A DNA stretch of 8,252 bases from Planctomycetaceae bacterium. Lineage in GTDB: Bacteria > Planctomycetota > Planctomycetia > Pirellulales > Thermoguttaceae. Positions 1-6,458 of the stretch are shown here, piece after piece. Location of the stretch: positions 1-8,252 of the forward strand of contig SUVI01000158.1 in the NCBI GenBank assembly GCA_015062085.1, written 5' to 3'. A model generated the notes under the pieces. The model saw only the letters and a list, made by a program, of their open reading frames with translations, did no database searches and was not told where the DNA came from. Each line of letters starts with the position of its first letter. Position 1 is the first letter of the stretch. The position numbers and the translations under genes were made by a program.

Positions 1-435
1 TATTCGGTGAGGTACTTGCCTTTCGGGAACTGAATGAGCGTTTTGCCGTCGGCGGTGAACAGGATACCGTCCTCGCTCTTGAAATGCGTATTGCCCGCGG
101 AGACACGGATCTCGGTCAGTTGATCGCACTCGGCAAATGGATCGCCGCCAATGCTCGTCACGCTGTCACCGATCGTCACCGACGTGAGGCTCCAGCAGTG
201 GCTGAACGCGTCCTTTCCAATGCTCGTCACGCTGTCGGGGATCGTCACCGACGTGAGGCGCCAGCACCGGCTGAACGCTTTATTTCCAATGCTCGTCACG
301 CCGTCGGGGATGGTGTATTCGGTGAGGCCCTTGCCTGCCGGGACCTGAATGAGCGTTTTGCCGTCGGCGGAGAACAGGATGCCGTCCACGCTCTTGAAAT
401 GCGTATTGCCCGCGGAGACTTGGATCTCGGTCAGT
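1..435. repeat. 315-bp long-period duplication inside the LRR gene (copies 1-120 and 316-435)
   Basis: The segment 1-120 recurs at 316-435 with about 10 differences by eye. The offset is 315 bp, exactly 105 codons, so the frame is kept. Each copy encodes the insert element (GNTHFKS, DGILF, ADGKTLIQ) between LRR blocks. The 105-residue unit equals three 23-residue LRRs plus one 36-residue insert. The first copy is cut at the window edge. Confidence 0.9.
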
Positions 436-806
436 TTACCGCACCCGGCAAATGCACGGACGCCAATGCTCGTCACGCTGTTGGGGATCGTCACCGACGT
501 GAGGCTATCGCAGCCGCCGAACGCTTCATTTCCAATGCTCGTCACGCCGTGGGGGATGGTGACGGAGGAGGCGTAGCCGGTGTATTGGGTGATGGTGACG
601 GAACCGTCGGCGGTGAGCTCGTATACAAATTCTTCGTCAAGCTGTTTTTGCAGTTCTTCGTCGATCGTTGGACTTGGGGCGGATGCCGTTTCTTCCTGCT
701 GCTGTATGGCGGCGGTTTCGGGCTTCGTTTCGGCCGCGGGTTTGCAGCCGCACAAAAAAAGTGCCGGAAGAAGGAACGCAAGAAGAAGGTGTTTGTGCTT
801 TTTCAT
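1..806 (-). CDS. BspA-like leucine-rich-repeat lipoprotein, C-terminus cut by the window edge
   Basis: The reading frame is open from ATG at 806 to the left edge (268 codons) with no stop, so the 3' end is missing. The N-terminus has a lysine/histidine-rich start, a hydrophobic core and a lipobox-like L18-C19-G20-C21, predicting lipidation at Cys21. A polar Glu/Gln/Ala/Pro-rich linker (about 22-58) follows. From about residue 62 there are 23-residue repeats of the LRR_5/BspA kind (consensus SVTIPxxVTSIGxxAFxxC then xxLT). They are interrupted by a longer insert containing GNTHFKS-DGILF-ADGKTLIQ, an element typical of this family. Proteins of this family are generally surface-exposed and implicated in adhesion or binding; the ligand here is unknown. 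The start is supported by GAGG 8 nt upstream and a strong promoter. The gene is divergent from the esterase gene. Lipoprotein LRR identity is confident; the role is inference. Confidence 0.88.
   Translation of the reverse strand, partial: MKKHKHLLLAFLLPALFLCGCKPAAETKPETAAIQQQEETASAPSPTIDEELQKQLDEEFVYELTADGSVTITQYTGYASSVTIPHGVTSIGNEAFGGCDSLTSVTIPNSVTSIGVRAFAGCGKLTEIQVSAGNTHFKSVDGILFSADGKTLIQVPAGKGLTEYTIPDGVTSIGNKAFSRCWRLTSVTIPDSVTSIGKDAFSHCWSLTSVTIGDSVTSIGGDPFAECDQLTEIRVSAGNTHFKSEDGILFTADGKTLIQFPKGKYLTE
150..555. repeat. 69-bp LRR modules within the lipoprotein gene
   Basis: The core aatgctcgtcac (plus strand) starts at 150, 219, 288, 465 and 534. Spacing is 69 bp within each block, and the second block is displaced by 315 bp. 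Each 69-bp unit encodes one 23-residue leucine-rich repeat read on the minus strand. All periods are multiples of three. Confidence 0.9.
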
Positions 807-814
807 AAAAATGT

Positions 815-818
815 CCTC
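815..818 (-). promoter_or_regulatory. Ribosome binding site of the LRR lipoprotein
   Basis: GAGG on the minus strand ends 8 nt before ATG at 806. It fixes this start, which also gives a full lipoprotein signal peptide. Confidence 0.75.
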
Positions 819-888
819 AGGGGTAAAATGTTTGAAAGCAACTTCTAAAAATCTCATTCTCGAACAAAGCTGCCTTACGTGAAACTGT

Positions 889-917
889 ATTGTAACATAG
901 AGAAAATGTGTTGTCAA
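889..917 (-). promoter_or_regulatory. Sigma-70-like promoter for the LRR lipoprotein
   Basis: On the minus strand, a perfect -35 box TTGACA (917-912) is followed after exactly 17 bp by TACAAT (894-889), one base off the -10 consensus. Transcription would start near 882, giving a leader of about 76 nt before ATG at 806. A/T-tracts lie just upstream of the -35 box. Match quality, spacing and position make this convincing, but no start site has been mapped. Confidence 0.78.
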
Positions 918-940
918 GGGGAAATGCGGGGGTAGTTTCT

Positions 941-1038
941 TGGATTTTTTCTAAATTTTTTTCGTAAGATCCGGATTTTTTGGAAATTTACGGATTTTTT
1001 CGGATTTTTTCGGATTTTTTCGGATTTTTTCGGATTTT
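941..1038. repeat. Phased T-tract array, cggatttttt repeats, probable curved DNA
   Basis: Perfect 10-bp units cggatttttt lie at 972-981, 991-1000, 1001-1010, 1011-1020 and 1021-1030. There is a partial unit at 1031-1038 and a near copy at 941-950. T7 at 956-962 and AAATTT at 984-989 fill part of the spacing. T6 runs thus recur every 10 bp, about one helical turn, with 19-bp gaps upstream. A/T-tracts in phase with the helix are known to curve DNA. The array lies between two divergent promoters and overlaps no gene. Confidence 0.85.
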
Positions 1039-1053
1039 AGTTTCCGAGGCTGA

Positions 1054-1082
1054 TTGCATTTTTGCGCGATAGCATGTACAAT
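1054..1082 (+). promoter_or_regulatory. Sigma-70-like promoter for the esterase gene and perhaps the downstream genes
   Basis: TTGCAT (1054-1059) and TACAAT (1077-1082) are separated by 17 bp, and TG directly precedes the -10 box. Transcription would start near 1089, leaving a leader of about 70 nt. The T-tract array ends 15 bp upstream of the -35 box, where an UP-element or bend could help polymerase. The -10 box is the same as in the opposing promoter. Confidence 0.65.
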
Positions 1083-1096
1083 AAGGAGAAAAATCC

Positions 1097-1116
1097 GTCC
1101 TCCAGATCTGGGGGAC
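1097..1116 (+). promoter_or_regulatory. Stem-loop in the esterase leader (possible attenuator or operator)
   Basis: The inverted repeat GTCCTCC / GGGGGAC (1097-1103 and 1110-1116) has one G-T wobble and a 6-nt loop AGATCT that is itself palindromic. As DNA it is a near-perfect 20-bp palindrome. It lies just after the predicted transcription start. A T6 run follows at 1125-1130, 8 nt past the stem, which is too far for a classical terminator. A regulator binding site is equally possible. Function unknown. Confidence 0.5.
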
Positions 1117-1145
1117 GTGCCAGCCTTTTTTCCTGAAATTCCATG

Positions 1146-1157
1146 AAAGGATCCTTT
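1146..1157 (+). promoter_or_regulatory. Shine-Dalgarno site inside a 12-bp palindrome
   Basis: AAAGGATCCTTT is a perfect palindrome. Its left half, AAAGGA (1146-1151), is the ribosome binding site, 7 nt before the GTG start at 1159. It decides that start. A hairpin here would be weak (4-bp stem with a GATC loop), so masking of the site is only a possibility. Confidence 0.65.
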
Positions 1158-1158
1158 T

Positions 1159-2052
1159 GTGAAAAAGATTTTGTCTTTTGCGGTTTTTGTGTGTGGTGTA
1201 TTTTTGAGTTTCGCGGCTCTTTCAGCACAGGAGATCTACGAGCTTTGGCCGGGGACTGCTCCGGGTGAAACGGTACGTGAGGCGGAGGTCGGAAAAAGAC
1301 ATGCAGACGGTCTCTATCGAATCAGCCGAGTCACGGTGCCGACGCTTCGGCTTTACCGTCCCGCGGAAAAATCGACAGACGCGCTCATGCTCATTTTTCC
1401 GGGCGGCGGATACCATGGTCTGGCCGCGGAGCATGAAGGAACGCAGGTGGCGGAGTATCTGAACTCGAAAGGCGTGACGGCTGCCGTCGTGCATTACCGG
1501 GTGCCTCGGCGTCAGGGACATGAAAAGCACTGGGCGGCGTGGATGGACGCGCAGCGGGCGGTACGTCTTGCGCGCGCCAATGCGGAGAAATTCGGCATCG
1601 ATCCGGAAAAGATCGGGTGCATGGGATTCTCTGCCGGCGGACATCTGACGCTCATGACGGCGGTGAACAGTCAGACTCGCGCTTACGAGCCGGTCGATGA
1701 ACTGGACGAGGTGCCGTGCCGCGTGAATTTTGCCGTGCCGGTCTATCCTGCGTACGTTCTTGAAGACGGAAAAGACGGAGCGAATCGTCAGAAAGGTCAC
1801 GATTCTCCGATAGTCGCGGACTTCGCCTTCGATTCCCAAACGCCGCCGATGTGCTTCATTCACGGCGACAGTGACGGCATCTCGGCCATGGGATCTGCCG
1901 CGGTCTATCACAAACTCCGCACGATGAATATTCCGGCAGAAATGCACATTTACGCGAAAGTCGGCCACGGTTTCGGCATGAAACCCTCCGGGGAGCACGT
2001 CGGGGCCTGGATGGACTGCGTTTACGAGTGGATGAAAGTCATGGGATTTTGA
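1159..2052 (+). CDS. Secreted alpha/beta-hydrolase, carbohydrate esterase or lipase-like
   Basis: A 297-residue protein starting at GTG. Signal peptide residues 1-23 (KK, hydrophobic core, ALSA then Q24) predict export. The fold signatures appear in order: oxyanion-hole motif PGGGYHGLAAEHEG (81-94), nucleophile elbow GFSAGGH (156-162, Ser158), acid HGDSD (Asp239 the likely member of the triad) and GHGFG (His270). Spacing and length match the secreted esterase group related to BD-FAE and acetyl-xylan esterases (COG0657-like). These hydrolyse acyl esters, often acetyl groups on polysaccharides; the substrate here is inferred, not shown. AAAGGA 7 nt upstream and the signal peptide support the GTG start. 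It is the first of three co-directional genes and lies 126 bp before the large glycosidase-like gene, consistent with deacylating a glycan for it. Peptidase or lipase activity cannot be excluded. Confidence 0.88.
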   Translation: MKKILSFAVFVCGVFLSFAALSAQEIYELWPGTAPGETVREAEVGKRHADGLYRISRVTVPTLRLYRPAEKSTDALMLIFPGGGYHGLAAEHEGTQVAEYLNSKGVTAAVVHYRVPRRQGHEKHWAAWMDAQRAVRLARANAEKFGIDPEKIGCMGFSAGGHLTLMTAVNSQTRAYEPVDELDEVPCRVNFAVPVYPAYVLEDGKDGANRQKGHDSPIVADFAFDSQTPPMCFIHGDSDGISAMGSAAVYHKLRTMNIPAEMHIYAKVGHGFGMKPSGEHVGAWMDCVYEWMKVMGF

Positions 2053-2075
2053 CGAAACATCAGATTTTGACGAAA
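2045..2075. repeat. 18-bp period direct repeat across the esterase stop codon
   Basis: The 13-bp word GATTTTGACGAAA occurs at 2045-2057 and 2063-2075. The first copy contains the codons for the final Asp-Phe region and the TGA stop, and the second lies just after it. It looks like a small tandem duplication; no function is evident. Confidence 0.6.
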
Positions 2076-2106
2076 TGCCCGAAATGTGAAAAGCTGCCAG
2101 AAATAG

Positions 2107-2146
2107 GAAACGGCTCGGAATGTGAAATGCGGACCTTGGCCGTTTC
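2107..2146 (+). other. Intergenic inverted repeat between esterase and large glycosidase-like gene
   Basis: Arms GAAACGGC (2107-2114) and GCCGTTTC (2139-2146) are perfectly complementary over 8 bp with a 24-nt loop. No T-run follows, so it is not a classical intrinsic terminator. It could be an mRNA processing or stability element or a protein site. No convincing promoter was seen in the 126-bp gap. Confidence 0.4.
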
Positions 2147-2166
2147 TCCTGCCTTAAGACCTGCCG

Positions 2167-2172
2167 AAGGAG
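2167..2172 (+). promoter_or_regulatory. Ribosome binding site of the 1387-residue protein
   Basis: AAGGAG lies 6 nt before ATG at 2179. The strong match and the following signal peptide settle this start. Confidence 0.8.
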
Positions 2173-2178
2173 TTTTCA

Positions 2179-5100
2179 ATGAAAAAAGTTTTTCTTTTTG
2201 TTTGCGTGATCTTGCTTTCTGCCGGTGCGTATTCTGCCGATACGTGTTTTGCGGAAGGAAAGCGTCCGTACGAGATGGATTGGGCTGGACGGTTTGAAGA
2301 TGACGTCCCGCCGCTTGCCGATTTTGAGTCTGAAACGTGGAAAGTCGAAACGTCGGGAACGATCGCGAGTTTTGAGATCACCGACGAGCAGAAAATTTGG
2401 GGAAGATCGGTCGGGAAACTGACGTACCGAATGGATCCCAGTGCAGAGGGGGCGGGAAAAGCGGATCCGTCACTCACGCTTCGTCCGCCGCAGCCATTGG
2501 CGCTTGACAGTGCGTTCGATGCGGTCTCTGTCTGGATCTACGGCAACAATTGGGCGTGGGAGAACGATCAGACGACTCCGCGTGTCAGTGTGCAGGCACT
2601 TTTTACGGACGCAAACGGTCAGGAACTCGGCGTTACGTTTGGGCAGGTCAACTGGCGGGAATGGTTTCTGATGTTTCGCCGTCTTTCGGAAAATGCGATG
2701 GAACGCCTTCACGCACCGGACGCACGGTTTACCGGTTTTCGGATCACAAACTGTCGGAATGTGGAAGACCGGGTCCTCTTTTTCGACAATTTTGCGATCC
2801 GAAAAGAAGTTTTTAAAGAGTTGACATTTAAAGCACGTCCCAAACGTGGTGTCGTGCTTCCGCAGCAAGATCCGGGACTCAATACCGGTGCGGGAATGCT
2901 TCCGTTCCCGAATCGTCCGGAAACGATCCTGCCGGAGAATAAAGCGAAGGATCACCGAAACACTCTCGTGAAATTTTCTGCCGGTGAAAACGAGCCGGAA
3001 CAGTACGCTTTGACGTACACGGGCCCCGACGGACGGCTTGAGTACCGGATCCCGGTCGTGAAGTCAAGCGAAACGACGCCGTGGGACGGGATCTCCGTTT
3101 CGTGGAATGGCTCCATTTTTTTCCGTCCGCTCGCAAATGGCGGAGTAACGCATCTTGCCGACCCGCAGAAACCTCTTTCCAACGGCTGGAACGTGACCCG
3201 GCATGAACTCGTTTCTGTGCGTCTTTTAGGGAAGGGAACTCCGACGCCCAAACTGGAGACGGTCTGGAACGTGACGGCGAAAGATCCCCAAACGGCTGCG
3301 CGGCCCGATGCGGAGAGACCGGCAGTCTCGGCCAGCGTCAAGTACACGTTCTCGATCATGGGCAAAACGCTCATTCTTGAAACCGAAAGCGCGGATCTCA
3401 CCGTTGCGAACGTAGCGTACGGCCATTTTTCGATGGACGGCATTCGGGATCCGAAAGTCTTTACGATCCCGTACTATTCCTACGCCTACTCCGGCCCGAA
3501 TCGCCCGGCAGCGGTCTGTTTCCGTGCAGAGCAGAACGCCGTTTCAGAGCAGAACGCCGTTTCAGAGCAGAACGCAGCAGCGCAGAATGAAACGAACGCA
3601 CTTTCCGTTCCGCTTTTCCTCATGGGGAACACGGATTGGTATCTGCACAATGGAAGCCAGATCTACGGCAGTTTCGGTCTCGAAAAAATGGGGACGGTGC
3701 CGAAACTTGCACGATTCAACGGCGGAGTACGCTACCGTCCGAAGACCGACGGAAAACGCAATCCGTGCTACGAGCGTTTCCTGCTGACGGTCAGTCCGGA
3801 TTTCGAGGAGATCCTGCCGACACTTCCGAATCCGCAGTCTCCGTGGAAACACATTACGGGCAAACGGCATTGGTACGCGCATTTTGCGGGTGATCGTGAC
3901 GCGGAACGTAAAAAGTGGTTCAACGTTCATCGGCACGGCATGACGGAAGTCGTGGTGAATGACCATGAAGTCTGCTTCCGCGACGGCGGCGAGAGTTTCA
4001 CGTTCCGCACAAAAGCGGCTCCCGGAAAAGGGGGCGATGCCGGAATGCGCGAACGCTCCGACTTCATGAACGAAGAACTTGGTTTCGTCTATGGGCCATA
4101 CAATAATTTCACGGATTTCGCGCCGGTGAACGAATTCTGGAGCACGGACATGCCGGCGCGGACTTCCGAGAATCAGTTTCAGGGGGCGTGGGCGCGCTGC
4201 TATGCGCCGAAACCTGCGTGGGCGGTGGAGTACTGCGAGAAACTCTCGCCGATCAATCAGGAAAAATTTCATTTCCGCACGGCATACTGCGACGTACACA
4301 CTGCGGTCTCGTCGTCCGAGCGCGTTGATTACGATTACCGCGTCCCCGGTGCAGGCACGCAGGCCGCGACTTACTATGCGTTCGGAGAGATCATGCTCCT
4401 GCAGAAACGCGCGTGGAATGGTCCCGTCTATTCCGAAGGAAACTACCATTTCCCGTACTGCGGACTGACTGACGGCAACTACGCGCAGGATCAGGGGTAC
4501 CGGCCGGCTGAAAATCCGTGGCTGGTAAATCTGGATCTGCGCAAGATGCACGACCTGTGCTGCAATTTCGGCATGGGAAATCCCGGAATGTTCTATCCGG
4601 GCAATTCCGCACCGAAAGGTGACTCGCCGGAGACGTGCGACATCGCGTCCGACCGGTTCATTTGTGCGACTGCCGCTTTTGGGCATCCGGGGTTCCTCTT
4701 GCTCGATCACGGGATCAGGATCGCGATGCGCGGCTACTTCACGACTCAGCAGCTTCAGAGCCGATACACTCAGGCCAGTGCGAAAGAGATCCTCTACTGC
4801 GGGCCTGACGGTCAGCTTGTCGAAGTCTCCGAAGCGATCGCATCCGGGATCCTGAAACGTTCCCAAGTCGTTGTGAAGTACTCTGATGGAACGGTCGTCT
4901 GCGCGAACGGGAGCATGAGCGAAACGATGGAAACGCGATTCGACGGACGCTCGGTCACGCTTCCGCCGAACGGATACACCGGATGGACCGCCGACGGGCA
5001 GATCTTCATGTTCTCCGGTCTGAAAGAGGGAAGACGGTGCGATTATGCCGAATCGCCGGCTTACATTTACCTCGACGGACGCGGTTCTCTCCAGCGTTTT

Positions 5101-6342
5101 GACCGTGCGTGCGGAAGCGGGTACGGCGTCTGCCGGAAAATGGACGACTCGCACTGGGAGATCATCATCCCGGAAAATGGAGACGTTGGTTTCCGGATCC
5201 CCGCAATTTCCGCGAAGGCTCTGGCTTACGATCGAAAAGAACTGGGACCGGCGGAACTCTTTACCTCCAATGGATTCACTTACGTGAAGCCGGTGGAAGG
5301 TGCGTTCTCCTACGTCGTGACGCTCGACGATCCATCCGACGCTTTGGAAAGTATGCCGAAACACCGTCAGGAAACGCTTCGCTCGGACCGTTGGGAGGTC
5401 TGTGCAGGTGAAACGGTTTCTGTCGAAACTCCGGATGGACCGCGGAATTTCACGATCCCCGCGGACGCGAGACCGCATGAACGCATCTGGTTCACGCACG
5501 GTCAGGAACGGCTCGATTTCTGTGTCCGTCCGCTCGTTTCCTTCCGGGCCTCCTGCACTCCGGGAGAACTGACGCTTGACGTTCATCCGACGCGGAAAGC
5601 TCACTCGAAAGTGACGGTCCAGCTTAAAACTGCCGAAAAGATCCTCGAAAAAATTCCTGAAAACGGCCGGGTGACCTTCCCGTTGGAATTACCAACTGGG
5701 AAAGCCTCGCCGGAGTCGCCGATCGTGCAGGAATTCACGGTGACGTTCACGGCAGACGGACTCTCGCAGACGGAAACGGTCCGGACGCAGTTCTTCTACG
5801 ATCTCGAGGAATTCACGTTCCCCAACGATGACGGGACTCCCTGGCTTTTGATCCCAGGAAAAGACCAGCGACTCTTTGCCGGATCTTCTCTCGGAGCGAA
5901 CTGGCACTGGGACAAAATGAACTCCTGCGGAGGCGTGAAGAAAGCGGGTTTCGCTGCTCATCCGCCGTATCTGGATGGTCAGGGAAGTCTCGTGACGGAA
6001 TGGCATCTGGATCTCGCGAAGATCAGCTCCAAGCCGATCCGTCTGGAAGCCTTCGTCGGAAAGAGAGACGGGAGCCATCTGGGAGACGGAATTTTCTACC
6101 AGATCACCGCGTGCGATGCGTCCGGAAACGAGACCGTTTTGGGAGAAGTGCACGTTCAGAAACATGAATGGTTCCCCATTTCCGCGGACCTCGCTCCCTG
6201 GCAGGGGAAGAGCGTGATCCTGCGGCTGAAAACGCTCCCGAGTCCCGATGGAGGCCTCGACACGGCAGGCGACTGGGGAGTCTGGGCAGAGATGCGCTTC
6301 ACCACCAAAGAGGAGGTTCCCGTCCGCGAAATTTTACCTTAA
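2179..6342 (+). CDS. Large secreted multidomain protein, probable retaining glycoside hydrolase (GH101/GH129/DUF5696-like barrel)
   Basis: A 1387-residue protein with signal peptide 1-20 (KK, hydrophobic core, AYSA then D21). Domains inferred by eye: an N-terminal jelly-roll resembling a carbohydrate-binding module (about 45-210, ending FDNFAIRKE); a beta-rich domain (about 220-555) like the sandwich that precedes barrels in large glycosidases; a likely TIM barrel from HWYAHF (564-569) to about 880; beta domains (about 890-1200) including VVKYSDGTVVCANG; and a C-terminal jelly-roll (about 1215-1380, LGDGIFYQITA and WGVWAEMRF). In the barrel, YCDVHTA (Asp705) and YSEGNYHFP (Glu753) look like the strand-4 nucleophile and acid/base of the GH101/GH129/DUF5696-type superfamily. 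Family-level identity is not established, and the residue roles are predictions. The substrate is unknown; a glycan is likely given the flanking esterase and GDPD genes. A short Glu-Gln-Asn-Ala repeat sits at about 450-467. It could be another barrel-type glycosidase or an inactive binding relative. Confidence 0.72.
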   Translation: MKKVFLFVCVILLSAGAYSADTCFAEGKRPYEMDWAGRFEDDVPPLADFESETWKVETSGTIASFEITDEQKIWGRSVGKLTYRMDPSAEGAGKADPSLTLRPPQPLALDSAFDAVSVWIYGNNWAWENDQTTPRVSVQALFTDANGQELGVTFGQVNWREWFLMFRRLSENAMERLHAPDARFTGFRITNCRNVEDRVLFFDNFAIRKEVFKELTFKARPKRGVVLPQQDPGLNTGAGMLPFPNRPETILPENKAKDHRNTLVKFSAGENEPEQYALTYTGPDGRLEYRIPVVKSSETTPWDGISVSWNGSIFFRPLANGGVTHLADPQKPLSNGWNVTRHELVSVRLLGKGTPTPKLETVWNVTAKDPQTAARPDAERPAVSASVKYTFSIMGKTLILETESADLTVANVAYGHFSMDGIRDPKVFTIPYYSYAYSGPNRPAAVCFRAEQNAVSEQNAVSEQNAAAQNETNALSVPLFLMGNTDWYLHNGSQIYGSFGLEKMGTVPKLARFNGGVRYRPKTDGKRNPCYERFLLTVSPDFEEILPTLPNPQSPWKHITGKRHWYAHFAGDRDAERKKWFNVHRHGMTEVVVNDHEVCFRDGGESFTFRTKAAPGKGGDAGMRERSDFMNEELGFVYGPYNNFTDFAPVNEFWSTDMPARTSENQFQGAWARCYAPKPAWAVEYCEKLSPINQEKFHFRTAYCDVHTAVSSSERVDYDYRVPGAGTQAATYYAFGEIMLLQKRAWNGPVYSEGNYHFPYCGLTDGNYAQDQGYRPAENPWLVNLDLRKMHDLCCNFGMGNPGMFYPGNSAPKGDSPETCDIASDRFICATAAFGHPGFLLLDHGIRIAMRGYFTTQQLQSRYTQASAKEILYCGPDGQLVEVSEAIASGILKRSQVVVKYSDGTVVCANGSMSETMETRFDGRSVTLPPNGYTGWTADGQIFMFSGLKEGRRCDYAESPAYIYLDGRGSLQRFDRACGSGYGVCRKMDDSHWEIIIPENGDVGFRIPAISAKALAYDRKELGPAELFTSNGFTYVKPVEGAFSYVVTLDDPSDALESMPKHRQETLRSDRWEVCAGETVSVETPDGPRNFTIPADARPHERIWFTHGQERLDFCVRPLVSFRASCTPGELTLDVHPTRKAHSKVTVQLKTAEKILEKIPENGRVTFPLELPTGKASPESPIVQEFTVTFTADGLSQTETVRTQFFYDLEEFTFPNDDGTPWLLIPGKDQRLFAGSSLGANWHWDKMNSCGGVKKAGFAAHPPYLDGQGSLVTEWHLDLAKISSKPIRLEAFVGKRDGSHLGDGIFYQITACDASGNETVLGEVHVQKHEWFPISADLAPWQGKSVILRLKTLPSPDGGLDTAGDWGVWAEMRFTTKEEVPVREILP
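3527..3575. repeat. In-frame 18-bp minisatellite in the large glycosidase-like gene
   Basis: The unit cagagcagaacgccgttt is perfect at 3527-3544 and 3545-3562, and its first 13 bases recur at 3563-3575. It encodes repeated EQNAVS (residues about 451-463), followed by Ala/Gln/Asn/Glu-rich sequence. It is probably a flexible loop in the beta-rich domain before the barrel. Being six codons long, copy-number change keeps the frame. Confidence 0.9.
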
Positions 6343-6370
6343 CCGTTCTGTTGGTTCAAAATGGCCCGCT

Positions 6371-6406
6371 GGAAACCGCAGTAAAACGAACTCCCCTGCG
6401 GTTTCC
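6371..6406 (+). other. Strong intergenic stem-loop between large glycosidase-like gene and GDPD gene
   Basis: Arms GGAAACCGCAG (6371-6381) and CTGCGGTTTCC (6396-6406) pair perfectly over 11 bp around a 14-nt loop. It starts 29 nt after the stop of the large gene. No T-run follows directly, so it may be a non-canonical terminator, or an element that protects or processes the upstream mRNA end. The rest of the 116-bp gap shows no convincing promoter. Confidence 0.6.
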
Positions 6407-6447
6407 GCCCCGAAGATCCACAAATCCACACCCATTTTCATTTTTTC

Positions 6448-6452
6448 AGGAG
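6448..6452 (+). promoter_or_regulatory. Ribosome binding site of the GDPD-family gene
   Basis: AGGAG lies 6 nt before ATG at 6459. It selects this start over the longer in-frame extension that would run back into the large upstream gene. Confidence 0.8.
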
Positions 6453-6458
6453 TCAAAC

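Noticed and set aside
84..848. Plus-strand open frame of 254 codons opposite the LRR gene
   Set aside because: It is a mirror of the in-frame 69/315-bp repeats. It has no ribosome binding site and contains no recognisable fold, while the minus strand gives a lipoprotein signal, LRRs, a ribosome binding site and a promoter.
972..1038. Tandem array as a CRISPR
   Set aside because: The units are 10 bp with no spacers of 25-40 bp; it is a simple tandem A/T-tract repeat.
1037..1228. Short minus-strand frame across the esterase promoter and signal peptide
   Set aside because: It spans the predicted promoter and leader and shows no coding signature or ribosome binding site.
1143..1267. Alternative ATG at 1143 as a leader peptide or esterase start
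   Set aside because: It is out of frame with the esterase, lacks a Shine-Dalgarno site upstream and gives a Cys/Phe-rich meaningless product.
1222..1998. Minus-strand open frame of 258 codons opposite the esterase
   Set aside because: The plus strand carries a full catalytic triad and signal peptide over the same interval. The antisense product is Arg/His-rich and shows no domain.
2049..2095. TTGACG boxes as -35 elements for the large gene
   Set aside because: No acceptable -10 hexamer lies 16-18 bp downstream of either copy; they are part of the 18-bp duplication.
3562..5604. Minus-strand open frame of 680 codons inside the large glycosidase-like gene
   Set aside because: The product is Arg/Val/Phe-rich with no motif or signal. 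It follows from the codon bias of the plus-strand gene, whose motifs and signal peptide are clear.
6168..6458. N-terminal extension of the GDPD gene to 6168
   Set aside because: It would overlap the large gene by 175 bp and bury the signal peptide. AGGAG before ATG 6459 gives the natural start.
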